Source: Hymenoscyphus infarciens
Taxonomy: Eukaryota; Ascomycota; Leotiomycetes; Helotiales; Helotiaceae
Reading direction: 5' to 3'
DNA: 64,000 bases
Assembly (NCBI GenBank): GCA_001414345.1
Contig: LLCB01000003.1
Location: 186,001 to 250,000, forward strand
Shown here: one piece after another, positions 46,087 through 57,889 of the stretch
Layout of the letters: every line of letters starts with the position of its first letter
How positions within the stretch are numbered: position 1 is the first letter of the stretch
Notes under the pieces: generated by a model
Database searches by the model: none
Told to the model about the DNA's origin: nothing
The model's input: the letters and a program-made list of their open reading frames with translations, nothing else
Position numbers and translations under genes: made by a program

Positions 46087-47497
46087 TATTCACAGCTGGC
46101 TGGATGGGTTGGTGCCTAGCCCATCGGAGCCTTACCAAATTTTGAGATATCGGAATGACGCTGAGTGATTTCACGGAGTGTTTATCAGGTGCGAAATGCA
46201 TTATTCTTTTGGATAGGGGTACCCGAAGACGCTCCTGGTACTTTAACCATATAACGACGCCTGATGGGATGATTGTCGTGATGTATGATCGGGGGAAGTT
46301 TCGTCCAGGCTTCTTACAGCTCAGCCCCACGAGGGCACAGTTTTTTTAACCAACCATAACTCGATTGTTCAAAAAGCCTGGGTCAATAATGCCAAAATGT
46401 CCTAAAGGGGTAGGATAATTCATCTTGCCCCAGAAAGTTCTCATTTTCGCCTCGTGAGGCATATCCCTAGCCTCGGCATTTCATTGAATTGCTTGGTGCT
46501 TTCATTACGCTAAAATCAGCGACTCTATCGACATGGTCAGTAAAATATGACTGTAAATAACCTTATTTGAGGATATGGCTTACTAGCAACTCTCTTCTTG
46601 GCCCCCAAACACGATATGCAAGCTCTCCGGTACACGGGCCACATTTACACCAAAAAAGCGGCCTCGAATTTCTCCTACGTGGAGGCAAGCCCACGCAAAC
46701 CAGGGGCACCATGTGGAATAAAACGGAGTATGATAGAGAGATGATTAGAATGCATTGGGAAGAGGATATATCTTATATCTTGCAATGCAGTACTCGCACG
46801 AGCATTTTTTTGTTTTTTTGCAAGGGCCAGTCAACCGCTGGCCAATGTTTATTTGTTTTTCCAAGCGGGAGAAAATCCAATTCACATTCCCGCATCAATC
46901 AGAAAGTTCCCGGAGTTGATCTCGCGATCCAAATGTGGTGTTGTGGTTTTGAAACAACCAGGTTTCAGGTTCCCCAAAGCGGCAAGCCCGACCTGAAAGT
47001 TAAAAAGAAAAATACCAAAAAAGGGATCCAAATATATTGACTTCAAAACTCAAAAGGCAAGAACGCCACAAGTCAAGTTTTAACAAGATTCAGTTGGATC
47101 TTTCCAGTTCAAAAGAAAGAAAAAAACGCCATCACAAACCCGCAAAAATAAAGTTCTCACACCCTATCGTTCGCGGCGATCTGTGACAATTCCACAATCC
47201 TCGACACTCCCTGAAACCTCATATTGTAACAGGCTATCAGACGGCACTTCACGATTCCAGCACCGCCACCTTTGCCCTTTCTTCTTCTTCCCTTACAGCT
47301 GCTTACTCTCTTCTTCTTTCCCTTCCTAAATCGGGTTTGCTGGACTGCGTCTAGATCTTCAATTTCGAAAGTCCTTCTTTTCTTCATTGCCCTGAGGGCC
47401 CTTCTTTTTCGTTTTTAATCCTTCATTCGCCTCTTGCATTTCGACAATTCGATTCAGTTCAATTCAGCACTTCCTCATTTAATAAATCGAGTTCGAA
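46087..47497. other. Divergent intergenic region
   Basis: Between the NACHT gene (-) and the small membrane protein gene (+). An open frame at 46567-47040 has no family features and lies in a low-complexity, T/A-tract-rich stretch, so I do not call it. No RNA gene is seen. Confidence 0.5.
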
Positions 47498-48168
47498 ATG
47501 GAACCCACACTACAAGCCCGCTTCCGAAATGGAACGGAAACCTTCGTGGATCCTTATACTGGAGAAGTATTCTTTGTCGATGGTCGGCAAGGGTTTTGGT
47601 ACACAAGAGTATGTGAAGCCTCCTAGAGATCTATCAATTTTGTACTGACCGGTCTTGTTATAGGAAGGGCAAATCGTCCGATGGTCGATATTCTTTGGGC
47701 TTTTCTTCCTCTTGCTGGCCTACATGATGATTGGATATTGGCATGCGCAGAGAAGGATGAAGAAAAATCTTCCACCTCTAGCATACCATCGAGTAAGAAC
47801 ACCCATATCTCCAATAAAGAACCCGTCTAACCAATATGCAGTGGCTTTTGAATAGATCTCAGCGTGCCAAATTCGACCCCTCATACCAAAACCCCACGGT
47901 CTACTATCGGCCATATCAACAAGGAGGACAGGGACAATATGGAATGCAACCTATGCCACCACCAATGTATGATCCAAACTCGATGCCACCAACTTATCAA
48001 CCGCCCGCGGGAGCAACAAAAGTCGATCCATCACAATGGAGAGCCGAGCCAACAAGAAGACCAGCCGAATCTGATCCCGCTCCTGGTTACGAAGCGCCTC
48101 CAGGACCTCCACCAGCAGCTGTTCAACCCAACCATACCGGCTCCAGTAACAACCCATACAGACCATGA
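47498..48168 (+). CDS. Small single-pass membrane protein, RCR-like
   Basis: Exons 47498-47608, 47664-47792 and 47842-48168, introns 47609-47663 and 47793-47841, all in phase 0; 188 aa. A short N-terminal part (residues 1-42, no signal peptide) is followed by one strongly hydrophobic segment at about 43-60 (WSIFFGLFFLLLAYMMIGYW), then a basic juxtamembrane stretch (HAQRRMKKNLPPLAYHRWL). The cytosolic tail is rich in Pro, Tyr and Gln, with PP-Y-like motifs (PPMYD, PPTYQPP) that could bind WW domains of a Rsp5-type ubiquitin ligase. This layout resembles the fungal RCR (resistance to Congo red) family of trafficking adaptors, but sequence similarity is only suggestive. It is convergent with the next gene, 216 bp apart. 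Confidence 0.72.
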
Positions 48169-48384
48169 GGTTCATGGTAGAAGTTTTGCTCGGATCGGGT
48201 TTGGGTTCTGTATATTATATTTGCAGCGGAGCGGATAGGAGTATTGAGGTATGCATTCTGGGTAGCATTTTTGAGCAGCGACCACCACCAGTATACTATC
48301 AGGAATAGAAATGACACAAACTAAATTGCTCAAGTACAAGGTCTATTGCGTGAGTTTCTAATATGTCAGAATTCGCCCCTCTAT

Positions 48385-49119
48385 TCATCCCAAGTCCATT
48401 GCGTCTGGGTCATCTTCAATTATTTCTGATCCGACTTGCTGGCCTTGCATATTGAATTGATTCGGAAATTGTGAAGTTTGTCTTCCATTTGCGAGGCCCA
48501 TATCCCAATCTCGGACATCAACCCCATTAGCAAAGGAGTTCGTTTGAGGAGGTGGGTTATCGCCGTTCCGTTTCTGCTCCTGTTTTGCCCGTGCCCTGGC
48601 TCTCGTTTCAATAATTGCTTTCCTAACACTATCTTGCTCTTCCGGTACCGTCAAGGAGCTCGGGATATTATAGAGAACCAGCTGATTGTTGCCAGCCAAC
48701 TCCCCGTCGCTGTTTGCTCGTATGGAGGGTGGAATTCGGGATTCTCGAAGGTGCTTCTGGATGTCTGGTAGGAAGACCAGTTTGCCATCGTCGGATTCGC
48801 CGCTGTCTGATAATTCAGCGTCGAGATCGTAAATGTATACTTTATGCTTGGAGTTGTCTAGCTGCATTATATCATCATCTTGAGCTTGCGCCGGCGGTTT
48901 TGGTCTCGTAGATGCTGCATGGGGACTGGCCTGTTCCACAGGCACATAGAGCTTTTGGCCATTACGCTCTGTGTATATTAGTTAGGTTCTTATTTGGCAG
49001 ATGGTAAACAAATAAGCAGGGAAATACTGACCAAGATTTAGCAGACTCAATCTTTTGGAGAGGCGCTCATTGTCTTGAGTTTCTGCCTTTCTTTTCCTGA
49101 CTTTGCCTGAGCGATCCAT
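48385..49119 (-). CDS. Hypothetical nuclear-type protein
   Basis: Exons 49119-49032 and 48968-48385 with intron 49031-48969; 223 aa. I do not recognise a named domain. The N-terminus is basic (MDRSGKVRKRKAE, a likely nuclear localisation signal) followed by a short helical stretch (NERLSKRLSLLNLER). The middle has an ordered-looking motif, KVYIYDLDAELSDSGESDDG, then LVFLPDIQKHL and LVLYNIPSSLTVPEEQD, followed by an Arg/Ala/Lys helix (RKAIIETRARARAKQEQKR) and an Asn/Gln-rich tail ending DDPDAMDLG. The pattern is that of a small conserved nuclear factor, but no function is claimed. It is divergent from alanyl-tRNA synthetase, with only 178 bp between start codons. Confidence 0.7.
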
Positions 49120-49297
49120 GCCCTCCCTGTTGCTTTGCCTCCTCCAACCTCAACCTACAACAGCTCCCCAAATTGCCTTTTTATCAATCAAACCCAAGCC
49201 AGAGTTACGTGCGCATCAAGCAGCACAATCCTGAGCATACGCAGCAGCTTGCGATTCGCGTAGGAGGTCTATCGAGATCGCTCGAGAGGAAGGGCGG
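49120..49297. promoter_or_regulatory. Short divergent promoter, hypothetical gene / ALA1
   Basis: 178 bases between the start codon of the hypothetical gene (-) and the upstream ATG of ALA1 (+). The leaders and promoters must be compact or overlapping. No named element is visible. Confidence 0.45.
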
Positions 49298-52200
49298 ATG
49301 AATGATTTGCGTGGTTGTGGAGGCCCAAGGTTCCGACGATTGGGGTCGAGACTGAGTCACCTGCGAATATTCTATAAATCCGACACCCCGACGCGAACAA
49401 CATTTCTGAGCTCGCGCACAACACCCGTCATATCTGGATATCGACAATTCTCCTACACCGGTGTCAAGATGACAGAAGCTCAGAATAAATGGACTGCCCC
49501 CGTCGTTAGAAAGCAATTTCTCGACTTCTTTGAGGAAAATGGACACACCATTGGTACGTAGCGGGGTAATTGGGGGGGGGAAACGGAATATCAGATTCGG
49601 TCCGCAAGACTTGCAATGGGCTATAGGAAGTCATTCATATGGCTCTTCGATATGCCCCCGCCTCTGCGAATAGATCTAGCTAACTTGTGTCTATTACAGT
49701 GCCCTCCTCCTCAGTCGTCCCCCACAATGACCCCACACTCCTCTTTACGAATGCTGGTATGAATCAGTTCAAGCCAATCTTCCTGGGCACCGTGGGCAAG
49801 ACCGATGATTTGGGACAACTGAAGAGAGCAGTGGATACTCAGAAGGTATGCTAGCTATTTTCCTTTACAAAGTTCTGTCTGACAGATTGAAGTGCATTCG
49901 CGCTGGTGGAAAGCACAATGATCTCGACGATGTTGGAAAAGACAGTTATCATCACACTTTCTTCGAAATGCTGGGCAATTGGTCTTTTGGCGACTACTTT
50001 AAGGAGGGTGCTATCACGATGTCATGGGAGCTTCTCACCAAAGTTTATGGATTGGACCCGGATCGTCTATATGTCACTTATTTTGAGGGAGATAAGGCTT
50101 CTGGACTGGAACCCGACTTGGAGGCTAAGGACATATGGAAGAAGGCCGGTGTCGCAGAGGATCATATTCTACCAGGAGACATGAAAGACAACTTCTGGGA
50201 GATGGGTGACCAAGGACCATGCGGACCATGCAGTGAAGTGCACTATGACAGAATTGGTGGGCGAAACGCTGCCCATCTTGTCAACCAGGATGATCCCAAT
50301 GTCTTGGAAATTTGGAATAACGTTTTTATTCAATACGACAGACAGAAGGATCGCTCGCTGAAGACGCTGCCAGCCAAGCATGTTGATACTGGTATGGGAT
50401 TTGAGCGCTTAGTGTCGGTTCTACAAGACAAAGCCTCTAATTATGACACCGATGTGTTTTCGCCACTCTTCGCCAAAATAAAGGAGGTCACGGGAGCTCG
50501 AGAGTATACCGATAAATACGGTAGTGATGATGTTGATGGCATTGACACTGCTTATCGTGTCATCGCAGATCACATTCGTTTGCTAACCTTCGCGATCTCC
50601 GATGGAGGTGTTCCCAACAACGAAGGAAGAGGTTATGTTGTTCGACGTGTTCTAAGAAGAGGATCTCGCTATGCTAGAAAGTACTTTGGAGCTGAGATTG
50701 GTAACTTCTTCTCTCAGATTCTCCCTGCTTTGGTTGCCCAGATGGGTGAGCAGTTTCCAGAAATCGTCAAAAAGCAGGAGGATGTTAAGGAAATTCTTGA
50801 CGAAGAGGAAGCTGCCTTTGCGAAAACATTGGATCGAGGAGAGAAGATGTTTGAGAAGTATGCTGCCAAGGCCATTGAGACAAAAACCAAGAAGCTCTCA
50901 GGTTCAGATGTTTGGCGATTGTACGATACCTTCGGATTCCCGGAGGACCTGACGAAAATCATGGCAGAGGAAAGAGGACTGGAGACAGACGATGCTGAGA
51001 TTCGGGTCGCACAGGAAAAGGCACGAGAGGCAAGCAAGTCTGTCAAAGAGGCCGCCCATACATTTGCAAAGCTGGATGTGCACCAAATCGCAGAGTTGGA
51101 CAAGATTGGAATTCTGAGACCAAATGACGATGCCAAGTTCTCAAAGGGCGATATCAATGCCAAAATCCAATTGATATATGACGGAAAAGATTTCTTGAAG
51201 ACGACATCAGATCTTCCAGCACAAAAGACATTTGGAATCCTGCTGGACAAGACGAATTTCTATGCAGAGCAAGGAGGTCAAATATATGATACCGGCAAGA
51301 TGATCATTGACGATGTCGCAGAATTCAAGGTCTTGGATGTCCAGGCTTTCGGTGGATACATCTTGCACAACGGTTACCTAGAGTATGGTCAACTCAAGGC
51401 CGGAGACGAGGTGATTTGCGAATATGATGAGCTCAGAAGACAGCCAATTCGCAACAACCACACAGGAACACACATCCTTAACCATGCTCTTAGGGAACAT
51501 CTTGGCGACGATATCAACCAGAAGGGATCTTTGGTCGACCAGGACAAGCTCCGTTTTGATTTCTCACACAAGACCCAAGTCACTCTCCCAGAATTGAAGA
51601 AGATTGAGGATTCTTCGAACTCCTATATCAAGCAAAATTGCAAGATCTATTCGAAAGATGTGGATCTTGATATCGCAAAGGGAATTGAGGGTGTCCGTGC
51701 TGTTTTTGGCGAGACATATCCAAACCCAGTTCGTGTTGTCTCAGTAGGCGTGGAGGTGGATATTCTTCTTGCAGAACCCCTAAACCCAGAATGGCGAAAG
51801 GTCAGTGTTGAGTTCTGTGGTGGTACCCATGTGGACCAAACTGGATTGATCAAAGATCTTGTCATCGTGGAAGAGAGTGGAATCGCCAAGGGTATTCGAC
51901 GAATCATCGCATACACTGGCGATGCTGCACACGAAGTTCAACGATTGGCTGTGGAATTCTCCAAGCGACTTTCGGTCCTTGAGCAAATGCCCCATGGACC
52001 AGAGAAAGAGGCTGCTTGCAAGGTGACTCAACAAGACTTGAGTCAGCTTACTGTTTCAACATTGACAAAGGAAGAACTCAAGGGTCAGTTTGCAAAGGTC
52101 CAAAAGGCTGTCATCGATGAGCAGAAGAAGAAGCAAAAGGCTGAGTCAAAGACTGCACTTGACACTGTCATTGATTACTTTGCCCTTCCCGAAAATAAAG

Positions 52201-52535
52201 ACAAGAAGGTGTTTGTTGGAAAACTCCCCATCTCCGCAAACCCCAAGGCTATCAATGATGTACTGAATTACTGCAAGACCAAGGCAAAGGATAAGACAGT
52301 ATATCTGTTTGGAGGAAGTAATGAAGAGAGTGCGGTTGTCCATGGTGCATACGTCGCCTCGGATTATGCTGCCAAGGGTCTTACTGCTGAGAAGTTGGCT
52401 GCTACGGTGTCCGGACTTGTTGGCGGTAAATCCGGAGGAAAGGAACCTACGAGGACTGGACAGGGCACCAATCCAGAGAAGATTGATGACGCTGTTGCGG
52501 AAGTGGAGAAGTTATTTGCGGATGTTAAACTTTGA
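49298..52535 (+). CDS. ALA1: Alanyl-tRNA synthetase, cytosolic and mitochondrial forms
   Basis: Charges tRNA-Ala and edits misacylated tRNA. Exons 49298-49553, 49700-49845 and 49893-52535; introns 49554-49699 and 49846-49892. From the first ATG the product is 1,014 aa; from the ATG at 49469 it is 957 aa, almost exactly the length of yeast Ala1 (958). The extra 57 residues are rich in Arg, Ser and Thr and nearly free of acidic residues ([23 protein letters not shown]), as expected of a mitochondrial presequence, so one gene probably supplies both compartments. The class II catalytic core includes [17 protein letters not shown] and [12 protein letters not shown]. The editing domain has the zinc ligands HTGTHILNH and [10 protein letters not shown], and the C-Ala domain follows to residue 1,014. 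Intron 1 interrupts the conserved start of the core after GHTI. Nothing looks broken. Confidence 0.95.
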
Positions 52536-52692
52536 TTACTGATACCATTTGTACTGTAGAATAGAGTCTATCGAATTTTTTGATCAGCAATGGATTCCCG
52601 ACATACCTACGCAATCAGATTGTAATGCCATAGGGAAGATGTTTGGCTTTCAATCACCTTCCTTTCTTGTTGTGCGAAATGGTCTAGTATAA

Positions 52693-52882
52693 TTACAGTA
52701 CATTGTCCGCAAAAACACGCTTCCTTGATTCATCTAAAACTTCTGGACAAGTGGGTTCGATTATCCGAGAATAATAAGAAGGCGCAATAGCCTTTCCGAA
52801 ATCCCTCGTAGCTCCTTCCTTCGAAGCTCGGTTATTGAATGGCGTTGGAACTGTACGTCGTAGAGAAGAAGGTGCAAAGGAC
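52693..52882 (-). other. Exon-like open segment antisense to the intergenic region
   Basis: On the - strand, directly after a good acceptor (a CTGAG-like branch site, then TTTCAG), a 62-codon frame runs to a TAA. Its text is plausible protein (RRTVPTPFNNRASKEG, AIAPSYYSRIIEP, ending VFADNVL). I found no upstream exon with matching phase in the next kilobase, so it is either the last exon of a gene with a distant start, a remnant, or chance. Confidence 0.3.
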
Positions 52883-53013
52883 CTGAAACCTCAGTATAAT
52901 ATCAATCTTCTTCTTCCCCAGTGCATAACATTGATCCCAACCAAGATATTTTACTTGCATTCGACTCAGTATTGATATCACTTCTCTCATTGCTATTCTT
53001 GCAAATTATAATC

Positions 53014-53810
53014 ATGGGACTTCTTGACACCACGGCGTGTACTCGGGGGCCTGGCGGTTTGGATACAGAAGCCCAGATGAAGAGAGAAGCATGGATCAGG
53101 GAAACACCAGGTATCGCAGATGACATGCGAGGATTCAAGCAATGGTTCGAGACAACCTATCCTTTTCAACGCTCCAGCTGATAATTTCCTATTACAGCGA
53201 CGCAATGGAAAAACTCGCTCAACTACAGAACTACGAATTCTCCAACATCTACATGGTAAAAGGCCTCGAAGCCCTCCTTGAATTCACAATGCAAAAGGCA
53301 ACCGAAGTGAACGTAGCCTGTTCACGATTCAGCGCCTACCGGACCGCAGGTCTCCACGACGCAGCTCTCAAATACTGGCGCGGTTATCGAAACGACCCAT
53401 CGGATCCGGGACGCCCGACGAACAATTCCTTCTTCCTTCTTGATACTCCTGGATTTTGGCCAACCTCTTCGTCCCGATCATGGTTAGAACTGAGGAATGA
53501 TGTTTGCCAACATGCGAAGGAGGCCTTTAATGGGGTTTTGAAACTACTGGAAACTATTGTTAAAGAAAGTGGTACTTCAGCTACAGAAGAGATGGCGGAG
53601 ACGAGAGAAGTTGTCAAGAAGACTTTGGAGCGCTTGTATGATGTTGGTGTGGCTAGTTTGGTGAGGAGGGTGGAATTGATGAGGTTTTACACTTTGGTTG
53701 CAGCGGAAATGCGGCCATTACCTCCTAACAATAAGTGTTTTGCGCCCGGGTCTGCGGATGGCTTCGAGGTTAAGTTGAGCTGTAACGAGTTTGAGAATGA
53801 GGATTTGTGA
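53014..53810 (+). CDS. Hypothetical protein, start and first intron uncertain
   Basis: The secure part is the frame that enters at about 53198 and contains MEKLAQLQNYEF (ATG at 53205) and runs to the stop at 53810, giving 201 aa from that Met. It is largely helical: a first segment (NIYMVKGLEALLEFTMQKATEVN), a middle with LDTPGFWPTSSSRSWLEL, and a helical C-terminal half (DVCQHAKEAFNGVLKLLETIV, then VVKKTLERLYDVGVASLVRRVEL). I recognise no family. A possible first exon starts at 53014 (MGLLDTTACTRGP) and could join through an intron ending at the acceptor at 53197, but the only donor in phase (GTTCGA at about 53144) is poor. Cysteine content is low and there is no signal peptide. Confidence 0.5.
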
Positions 53811-56800
53811 GAGTAGGAATAGGACGCAGATCCGGTTATGTGCAGCTGGTTATTAGGGAAGTGTTCTGTCTGGAGTTCATGGATGACGCATTGAATTGAG
53901 CAAGAAGCACAAGGATTTGCAGGCATTCTTTCACCAAAGCACACTTTCCTCTTCGCAGATTGCTCGTTGCATTTAAGCTATGGTTGAGTAAACGCTTCAC
54001 TTGTGTTGCCTGAAGTAATCCTGAGACGGAAGGAACGAAAGAACAGATGAGAATGACTACAATTGAAATCTTTCTTCGATCTTTGCTCCATAACAAGAGT
54101 TTTGTCAGATGAGTTATGACTGAAGAGAACTAAGGGCCTGTTTGGCACGCATATGCTTCATTATAAATATATGGGATTTGTGCACCAGTACAGGGTTAAA
54201 AGGTGCTCGTATATTTCTAGTTATATTCTAGATTTTTCATGAATATATTTGCTTACTGTTTGGCTTGGTGTATCTAATCGCGGAAGGCCCGGAAGTGGTA
54301 GAGTTCAAGAAAATATGTATGTGCATAAAAGTTGAAGGTATAGAGGTGAAATGAATATATTATCGAGTTTTGGTGGTGTACATCTTGACCACCAACTACA
54401 ATGAACACCTCAGCTAGCTGGCCTTCTGGTTTAACTAGGCGATGGCGACGCTAAATATGGCGTGGTCATGGCATTTGATGGGGGCAAGTACTACTAGCTA
54501 CCTAGATTCGCTTAAAAGCTAAGGGCCAGGAAATATTAAGTGCGCCAAGAGAGTTGTCTGAATTTTATGCCGAGGATAGTACGAAAAAGTTTGGCAGTTT
54601 ACCCGGTAATTCGACATTTGATTTTTCTTAGAGATTAAAAGAAAATTATGAATCTGGCTTCACAATCTTAGTGTTGAAACTTATCTCAAAATACTTTCAC
54701 AATCTGGAACTCTTCTTTTCAGAGATCAATTCATGTCACTGAGACTTTAAGAGAAGATACATGAGAACGTAAAAGCTACTGTGGTAAGATACGTAAATGG
54801 TACTTTTGGAGCTTGAACTGTTTCTTGGAGCAATATTAAACTTCTGTCGTATGTTATGAACATTTTTGCGCCTTTCAAATCCTAAGATTTCGTGGTTAAT
54901 CCATTATTAAGCGAAGAAAAATCATATATCGGCATCTATTTTTCATAGAAGCCTGGTTAAACTCGGGTACTCAATAATGATCTTGAGCTTTTTGTTGCAT
55001 ATACCTTATATTAATTTAAAGACAAGCCCGACTCCCTTACAATGGTGCTTGACTCTAGGTCTGAGAGTTGAAAACCAAAAATTAAGCGAGTATTTGCCCT
55101 TTTGCAAGTTTAACCGAAATCAGAGTGATAGGTACTTGATGCTGTCTATTGTTGTTTTTCTGGTGGGGACGATATCTACTACTCTTATATATAAGAAACC
55201 GAGGGCGGTCAATTGGGGTTTTGCTTATTTGCTCTGACAATACTACCCACCTCTTTAACAACCAAGTTGCGACGAAGTAAGCGTACACGGCCAGAGTACT
55301 ACTAAAGAAGAACCCTGCCTAGATTTTTGATAGTCCAACCCATGGAATTCAGATACTAGTCGATTAGCCGCCAAGGTGTAGTCTCTAAATAATGAGTGAC
55401 CGCATTGATAGCACCCATCGATGAGAAATATTTGATCGTCACATGCAACCAAGCTACTCCACTCCTCCAATCTCCTCTTGATGAAGCACACCGCCATCAA
55501 ATGTTAACTTCATCTTTTCCAAACGTCGCAGAAACTCCTTGCCGACAACCGACGGCCTCACTCCGGTGGTATTTTTAGAGTATAGTTGGCTTCTGTTCCT
55601 GTCGCTCGGGTGTCGTATTTACACTGTCTTTTTTGGACTCACATTTATTTACAGAGCTCATAGATTAAAAGAATTGCCTGCCAACTTCGCACTGCCTTTT
55701 TCGTCTGTTTATCAAAGTCCAAGTCCCTCTCACAATCCTACGCCTCTCGCCGCTTTTTCATCGTCATCCCAGCCCCTTGCCCCTCCCCCCACAGCATCCT
55801 CCCCCTCCCTCTGCGCCTCAGCCCTGCAATCCGTCTCCAATCTTTCCAGAAGACACGAAGAACAAAGCTCACACCTCTTCGGATGTCGGATCTTGGCGTT
55901 TCCTTCCTATGTTTCTTGGTCCGCTCAACCTCCAATCTAAATGCTCGACCGAAATTGATATAAACGCCTCCTTACAAAGCACGGCGATCTGCACTCATAA
56001 CTCGGAAATCTGGAAATCTAGACCACAAATTCCCTTTCACGAATTAGAAGCATCTCCAAATGACATGCGGTAGAGGCGGCTCCTAATGCCTCAAAGCGGA
56101 GCAGGAGTGGAGTGCGGTGTGGTAATAGAAAAGCCCAACCTTGGAACTCCCCATTCAGCGATTCAAGTTCTAGACTAAACTAGAAGCAGACTATGTCAAG
56201 ACTCAAGAAGCAGGGGGTCCTGTTTGTTCGTTTGGTTTCTAGGTTCTACCTTGTGGAATTGAGTTTCTCCCAATTCACGGCGTTCTATAAAATGAGAGGG
56301 AGGCTTTTCTTGAGGCCTGCCTTATCTCTCGATGCACCTCCTAACCTCCACATTCAAGACTTCATCTTGAATCGAAGAACAACCACCAGTAACCGGTTTA
56401 TAGAAAACCGAAAACCCTCCATGCCATCCGTAACTCTTACCTAACAACAAAACGCCCCCTCCACGCAAAGACCCCGATGTTTCTCTCTCGCCGACAACCC
56501 CGCTACAATTTGATCATATTCATGCTTACCAGTCAAGACACCCCGCTGCATCTAGAGCTTCCCTCGCACCTCGGTGCTTCATCTCCCTCTACAACACAGA
56601 AACACAAAAACATAGTAATAATTGTATCCGAAAGGCAACCGCGCTCAAGGCGGAAAATTAATGCGACGGAATAAACAAACGGTGAAGCGCCTGGTAGAAA
56701 ATAACTACGGAGTACCCCGCCTCCAAGTCTCGCTGCACATTTCCATCATCCCACTTCCACACGCCAAGAAATAAGTAAAATAAACTTCAATAACTCAACA

Positions 56801-57848
56801 CCAACCTCCCCTCCCCTCCTTCGCCCAATTGCCCATGCAAAAACTCCTCACAACGCCATCACCAAAATCAAAACTCCGATCATGGAAACGTAACTTAACA
56901 ACCAGAAAGAAGAAGAGAGAAAGATCCCACCTAACTCGTCCCACACACGCGGCAGCAACCCATCCTCATCAAGTACCTACTAGTACCCCCCCACAAATCA
57001 TCCTCCACCCACTCGTACCAGAAACGAAGCTCGACTCCGACATCGCCCCTCTTTCACACCTCCAACCCTCCCCCGAACAAGATTGTTGCAGCAAGGAAAG
57101 GCAAGAGAGCGTCAAGGCGATGCCAATCAAATGCCTGGAACGCTGTCTGTACTTTTGAAAGACTGCATGAGACTGGGATCTTGATATGCAGGTAAGAGTT
57201 GTTTTGCAGCGAGAGACGTCGGTCTTCCTTGTTCGTTTAGTTACGAGTCTTTGATTCGAGGTTACACTGCGCTCCAACAACACCGGGAGGGGAAAGGGAA
57301 ATAGTAAGTAATAGTAGACCTCCGATAATCTCTCTCTCTCTCTTCAACCCCATCATCCCACCCCTCACTCCTAAACTCAAAAATCTCCAACCCCCTCCCT
57401 ACTGTAATGCAAGCCCACCAGCCCTCCTCCCCTCCAACCCAGGCTCTACGGGACGCCTCGATCGTCGGATTCCTATACCGCCTAGTGCATACAACTACAA
57501 GACTTCTCCAGCTCTAAAAGAAATTCGCAAAAACATACAGAAAATCTAACAAGGTCTATCAGCTACTATTATATTATGACTAGAGTAAAGTATCTAGATT
57601 TTTTAGTTATACTTGTGTTTCATCGAGGCTTTACAACAGTACCTTATGTACTAAAATCCGACGATCCAGCCGTCCCGTCCCTGTCGAGCCAGGCCCCTCA
57701 ATACCTCTCTCCCTCCCTTGCCCAGCTGGTCCCGCATAGGAAAACAAAATCGGGGACTTAATCGGGGACTTAGCAACGACTCCAAAAGCAGTAAAAGTAA
57801 CGACGAATAAACTCTCAAGTTACAAGACCCCATAGACGTTATCTACAC

Positions 57849-57889
<41 letters not shown>

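Noticed and set aside
46567..47040. 157-codon + strand open frame between the NACHT and RCR-like genes
   Set aside because: Low-complexity ends, no recognised domain, poor start context, and it lies in a probable promoter region.
54130..54270. GGGCCTGTTTGG sequence resembling the end of some hAT or PIF elements
   Set aside because: The second CTGTTTGGC nearby is in direct, not inverted, orientation, and no transposase is near.
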